Shown piece by piece: positions 1 through 4,200 of a stretch of DNA of 6,415 nt; position 1 is the stretch's first letter; every line of letters begins with the position of its first letter. Both the position numbers and the translations under genes were made by a program. Under the pieces are notes generated by a model. It was not told the origin of the DNA. It was given only the letters and a program-made list of their open reading frames with translations, and did not search any database. The DNA comes from Candidatus Sungiibacteriota bacterium (GTDB lineage: Bacteria; Patescibacteriota; Minisyncoccia; Sungbacterales; JACQCQ01), in the NCBI GenBank assembly GCA_016181565.1, contig JACOZA010000065.1, positions 1-6,415 of the forward strand, in the 5' to 3' direction.

Positions 1-1094
1 ACACCATCACCATAACCGGTTCGCCCCTGGCGAAAATCACAACATTCACTCTCTCGGTGACGGCCCTTCCTCTCCAAACTCTCACTTGCTCTCCCTCAAC
101 TCAAACTGTCCAAACCAATTCTTCTGCAACCCTCACCGCCGCAGGCGGCACCGGTACATATTCCTGGTCTGCTCCAGGAGGAAATCCTGCATCAGGTTCT
201 GGCGCATCCTTCTCAACCAGCTACGTCACTGCCGGGGCATACACCGTTACCACCACAAGCGGCACTCAATCTGCAGTGTGCACCGTCTCTGTGACTGTTC
301 TTCCACCTCCTCCAGGCGATACCTCTCCTCCCTCCATATCACTAACTGCCCCAGCCAACGGCAGTACTATTTCCGGCGCGGTCATTGTCTCCGCCAATGC
401 CTCTGATGATGTCGGAGTTGTCGGAGTCCAATTCAAACTTGATGGATCAAATATTGGAGTTGAAGATACTTCATCTCCCTATTCCATCTTCTGGGATTCA
501 ACCGTCGTTGCCAACGGCTCTCACGCCCTAACCGCAGTGGCGCGCGATGCGGCAGGGAATATTGGAACCGCTCCTACCGTTTCGATTTCAGTCTTTAACG
601 GGACCGCTCCATTATTTACGGGGCGAATCTTAGCATTTGGATCTCGCGAGGCTCTGGTTAAAAATCTGCAGCAGTTCCTGATCGCACAAGGCATCTTGGC
701 ATTAGGCAACGACACCGGCTACTTCGGCCCTCTGACCAGATATGCGGTTATCATCTTTCAGCAACGCTACGCGATTCATTCAACCGGTATCATGGGACCA
801 CTGACCGCTGCCAAGATCGATCAACTGCGTGGCAGTACTCCTCCGACCGGTGCCACTTTTACCGTTCCGCTCTATCTTGGTGTGCGGAACTCTCAAGTGG
901 TCAACCTCCAACTATTTTTGATTCAGCGCGGGATTCTTGCCGCGGGGAACAACACTGGCTACTTCGGACCTCTTACCGAAGCTGCGGTCCGTACCTTCCA
1001 GTGCCAACAAAGTATTGTCTGTAGCGGAGATCGCTACTCAACCGGCTGGGGAGTGGTGGGAGCAAAGACTAGGGGGGCGTTGAATGTCTTCTAG
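1..1094 (+). CDS. Modular surface protein with Ig-like and two peptidoglycan-binding domains (5' partial)
   Basis: The reading frame is open from base 3 and closes with TAG at 1092-1094, giving 363 visible codons. A GTG at 57 could be taken as a start, but the codons before it (TITITGSPLAKITTFTLSV) match the end of an Ig-like domain in the next gene, so the true start lies upstream of the window. Domains in order: tail of an NYSL-type Ig domain (3-62), LTCSP Ig-like domain with two Cys (78-299), a PPPP linker, a 94-residue Big-type Ig domain (318-599), and two PG_binding_1-like domains (615-830, 858-1088). Both PG-binding domains carry GYFGPLT, and the second has a Cys-x5-Cys insert. No enzymatic domain is visible. 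By family knowledge the C-terminal pair should bind peptidoglycan outside the membrane, with the Ig chain as spacer. It is a paralogue of the following gene, but lacks the SH3-like and LSFS-type Ig domains found at the matching place there. Confidence 0.93.
   Translation, partial: TITITGSPLAKITTFTLSVTALPLQTLTCSPSTQTVQTNSSATLTAAGGTGTYSWSAPGGNPASGSGASFSTSYVTAGAYTVTTTSGTQSAVCTVSVTVLPPPPGDTSPPSISLTAPANGSTISGAVIVSANASDDVGVVGVQFKLDGSNIGVEDTSSPYSIFWDSTVVANGSHALTAVARDAAGNIGTAPTVSISVFNGTAPLFTGRILAFGSREALVKNLQQFLIAQGILALGNDTGYFGPLTRYAVIIFQQRYAIHSTGIMGPLTAAKIDQLRGSTPPTGATFTVPLYLGVRNSQVVNLQLFLIQRGILAAGNNTGYFGPLTEAAVRTFQCQQSIVCSGDRYSTGWGVVGAKTRGALNVF
3..62 (+). other. C-terminal tail of an Ig-like domain (NYSL type)
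   Basis: The visible residues contain TGSPLAKITTFTLSV. The downstream gene has TGSPLGKTTTFTLTV at the end of its complete NYSL-type domain (4614-4901). This shows that the first gene extends upstream and that both genes share this domain type. The remainder is outside the window. Confidence 0.8.
78..299 (+). repeat. LTCSP-type Ig-like domain, gene 1 copy
   Basis: This 74-residue domain aligns without gaps to 5148-5369 in the next gene. Both copies start TLTCSP and share FTAAGGTG/LTAAGGTG, an APGGNP turn and an FSTSY strand. One Cys sits near the start (codon 87-89) and one near the end, as in Ig folds that close with a disulphide between the two sheets. The assignment to the Ig/PKD-like beta-sandwich group rests on pattern; the exact family is not certain. 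Confidence 0.75.
318..599 (+). repeat. Big-type Ig-like domain, gene 1 copy
   Basis: This is a 94-residue Ig-like domain of the bacterial Ig type (Big_7/Big_9-like), recognised by the PP-x-VSIT-x-P start, ASDDVGVVGVQFKLDG in the middle and ARDAAGN near the end. Three further copies of exactly 94 residues occur in the next gene. By hand count it shares 65 of 94 residues with the copy at 2967-3248. The expected role is a spacer or adhesive stalk outside the cell. Confidence 0.85.
615..830 (+). repeat. Peptidoglycan-binding domain 1 of gene 1 (PG_binding_1-like)
   Basis: This 72-residue unit begins FTGRILAFGSR and contains LQQFLIAQGIL, GYFGPLT and FQQRY, ending TAAKIDQLR. The pattern G-Y-F-G-x-x-T-x-x-A/G-V-x-x-F-Q is the usual signature of PG_binding_1 (PF01471) three-helix domains. 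It aligns without gaps with 5970-6185 in gene 2. These domains bind the cell wall non-covalently. Confidence 0.88.
858..1088 (+). repeat. Peptidoglycan-binding domain 2 of gene 1, with Cys-x5-Cys insert
   Basis: LYLGVRNSQVVNLQ, GYFGPLTEAAVRTFQ and a final VVGAKTRGALN define a second PG_binding_1-like domain at the very C-terminus. Between the second and third helices lies an insert with CQQSIVC, a likely small disulphide loop. The matching domain in gene 2 (from 6228) keeps the loop as CQERIVC. The protein ends three residues after the domain. Confidence 0.88.
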
Positions 1095-1139
1095 CTATCA
1101 CATCTGGTTGGGACCCTAAGGAATTCATCAAGAAAAGAT
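1095..1139 (+). other. 45-base intergenic gap, same reading frame as both genes
   Basis: The only non-coding sequence in the window. It has no inverted repeat with a U-run, so no intrinsic terminator, and no clear -35/-10 pair. This suggests that the second gene is co-transcribed with the first. The gap is exactly 15 codons long, contains no stop in the shared frame, and so leaves the TAG at 1092-1094 as the only barrier between the two reading frames. Confidence 0.7.
1130..1137 (+). promoter_or_regulatory. Weak purine-rich ribosome-binding region for the 1140 start
   Basis: AAGAAAAG ends two bases before the ATG, which is closer than usual and not a good Shine-Dalgarno match. A better AAGGA at 1118-1122 is 17 bases from the ATG, too far for normal use. 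The start is therefore chosen on the protein: the ATG at 1140 opens directly into a clean signal peptide, and no other ATG, GTG or TTG lies in frame between the upstream stop and 1140. Confidence 0.35.
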
Positions 1140-1223
1140 ATGAAACCGAATTCTTTCCGCAGTTCTCCGCATATTGCAGTATTGCTTTGGGCCGCAGTAT
1201 TTGTTTTGGCGTACGTTTCCGCT
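1140..1223 (+). other. Signal peptide of the giant protein
   Basis: The first 28 residues have a short basic start (K2, R7), a hydrophobic core IAVLLWAAVFVLAYVSA (12-28) and a V-S-A end that fits signal peptidase I after A28; A-R-A ending at A30 is an alternative. If it is not cleaved, it would serve as an N-terminal membrane anchor. The sequence indicates Sec export; there is no lipobox Cys. Confidence 0.8.
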
Positions 1224-4200
1224 CGTGCTCCGGATAGATTGGCGGATCTAGCAAATGAACTTCCGTTCGTAGGAGAAGAAAGTGCGCCGGTTGCAATTGT
1301 CGGAAGTTCATTGTCTTCTCCCGTGCCTACAGAGACGTCTGCCGCTACTTCATCGGCGGATGCCGCGACACAGCAGAATTCCTTAGCGAATCCAGCCGCG
1401 TCTTCTTCTGCGAGCTACCCATCTTCTGTAACGCCTCTTTTGCCCTCAACAACGGCGCCTGCAAGTTTGTTTCCCTCGCAACTAAGCGCATTGCCCCCGC
1501 AGAGTATAAAGTTTACTGTTGGCGATCGAATTCTTGTGTCGGTGAGGGTCAAGGTGCGCAGCTCCCCCGCGATTCAAAATAATCGTCTTGGCGCACAGTC
1601 GGTCGGCGCATCAGGCACTGTGGTGAGTGGTCCTGTTCAGGCAGATGATTATATTTGGTGGAATATAAATTATGATAGCGGGACTGACGGTTGGTCCGCG
1701 GGTAATTTTTTGAAAAAAAGTATTGGTGTAACTCCGCCCTTAGGACAACAGCTTCCTAAATTTAATGTTGGCCAAAATCAGATCCCAATTTATTTCACTT
1801 ACGGTATTACTGATAAAGATGAGGGGCCATACAATTTGAATAATGATAATGATTTGATAAATTCCGCATTCATCGAAGTCAAATGGTGGTATACCAACCC
1901 GGCCGAAGGAGTTTTTGACTGGACGTTGATTGATAATAAGGTGCGCGACTGGACGGGGAGCAGTGATCCTAATGCAGATACGGCAAAGAAAGTTTTCATT
2001 CGTGTGGCTACGTATGATCAAGACCCACTAAGCGCCGCGGAATGTCAAAGCCGAGGCCCCAATTGCCAAGTAGGGGATAATAGCATAACCCCTCCCTGGG
2101 TTTATGGAAAAGGAGTTCCCAGAATTTCATTCAAATGCGGGGGTATATGCGGCATTCAAGGAGTGGATGCCTTAGTATCGGTTCCTAAGGTTTGGGATTC
2201 CAGGTTTTACGGATCAGGGAGTCCCTACGATGCGTTTCTTGCTGCTTTAGGCAATCACTACAATAATGATAAGCGTATTGCGGGTTTTATTCCCGGTTTT
2301 GGGCATCTCGGTACTATGAATGCCCAACCCGCAGCAAGCGGGAGTATCGCATTTATAGAAAATGCTGGTTGGACGCTTCCTCTATGGCGGGATTACATTA
2401 ATAATGTTCTTTCTCTTTCAAAGCGAGTATTCTCAAAATCACTTATTTTCCGCGTTGGCGGCAAATTTCTTGAAAATTATAAGGGTCAATCATTTAAGCT
2501 GGAAGATCATTTGGATATTGCCCAACAAATTTTACAGAACGCGGCGCAAAACGATGTTTCTATATTGTTCCATGGCTTGACTCCCAATAAAGATGCCTAT
2601 ATAGGATCTGCAGCCCCTGCACTGGTGAGTTTTCTCGGGGGTTTAAATATACAATCGCCTTTATTCAAAATCGGATTTGATGATGATTTTCCCTTGTGGG
2701 TTCCGCCGGATCGGCAAGGTTGCCCGGGGGCCACCTGTGGAAGAGACGAAGTTGGTTTTGATAAGGAGCTATCCTACGCATTTGAAACCTGGGATAGTAT
2801 CGGGAGAAAGTATCCCATGTTTATGGCTTTTCTTCAACCCGAAACCTCAACCACAAATAAAAATTATTCGCCGTGTGCTCCCGGCGAACCGCATGATACG
2901 CGTTGTTTTCGCCAGTCTGTCTATGACGTGGCGGCAAAATGGTTATTCGTAACCCCGCCTTCTCCCGATGTTACTCCTCCGGCTGTTTCCATCACCGCTC
3001 CATTAAATGGCGCAACTATTTCCGGCACTGTCTCGGTCTCTGCAAACGCCTCTGACGATGTCGGAGTGGTTGGCGTCCAATTCAAACTCGACGGCGCCAA
3101 CCTCGGGGCTGAAGATACCTCCTCTCCTTACTCAATATCTTGGAATACTATTAGTGCATCCAACGGTTTCCATGTTCTCTCTGCCGTCGCCCGAGATGCG
3201 GCAGGCAACAACGGGACCGCACTCGCAGTCACTGTGACTGTGAACAACGCTCCACCACCTATTCCAGTTGCCTTCTCTCGCGGCGTCTATTCTCTCACCG
3301 CCTTTGGCGATACTCCTTCGCCAGTCGCTTGGGCAAACCCAAATGTATCTGGAGTTGTGATTCGCACAAGCTGGGGCGACATTGAAACAAGTGAAGGTCA
3401 GTATAACTGGGGTTATATTGACAACCAAATAACGGCGGCAAAGGCCAATGGCAAAAAGCTTGCCATTCATATTAAAGCAGGAAGCACCAAAAACAATGGA
3501 TTGCCGAACTGGCTATTGACTCAATATCCGGGCCTGCAGAGGTTTTCTTATTATGACGATACACAGAAGATCGTTTTTGCCGCTCCCTGGGATCCGCTTT
3601 ATCTCCAGAAGTTGAAGAGTTTCATCAACGCGTTCGGAAGTCGTTACAAAAACGAATCGGCTGTCGCTTATCTGCGTCTGGGCGGCGGACAAAGCATCCT
3701 CTCCGGATGGGAAGCGAGCGCTGATCTCTATGACGAGGGAGGAATCACAAAACTTTCTTGGGCGACTGCCGGGTTTACCTCCGATCGCCTTGTTGCGTCT
3801 GCGAGCCAAACCATCGATACATTTATGACGGCCTTGCCTGCAACCGTCCTATGGGATGAGCCGGAAACAATCAGCGCCTGGCAAAACATTCCGGGCGCAA
3901 CGGAAAAAACTTCTGTTTCAGAGAAAGTCACAGCCTACGGGTTTTCAAAATATCCAAACTACGGCGCCTGGCGGGAAGATCTGCATGCCTGCACTGATTT
4001 AAATCCGACTGGCGTCACCGGCTATGAGAAGCTATTTAAAATCTTGTGGGATCATCCGGGCAAAAACGGAGCCCAGATGGTCTGGAGCGTCCAAGACGGA
4101 ACAGACGGGAATCTTGCTACCTTTAGAATGAACCCCAAGGGTAACTGCGTTGCCGATGAAGAGAAAGACGGAGATTTTGATCGGGCGGATGTATTGAGAA

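Noticed and set aside
57..59. GTG as the start of gene 1
   Set aside because: The frame continues upstream to base 3 with residues homologous to an Ig domain end in gene 2, and no ribosome-binding site precedes it.
1095..1139. Promoter or intrinsic terminator between the genes
   Set aside because: No GC-rich hairpin followed by a T-run and no recognisable -35/-10 pair can be seen in these 45 bases.
1706..1719. T6-G-A7 homopolymer runs as a programmed slippage or phase-variation site
   Set aside because: The A7 run is not in the phase needed for the classical -1 slippery heptamer, and the frame is intact through it. The SH3 copy 2 end is A/T-rich at the same place without the same runs, so it is most likely just Asn-Phe-Leu-Lys-Lys coding.
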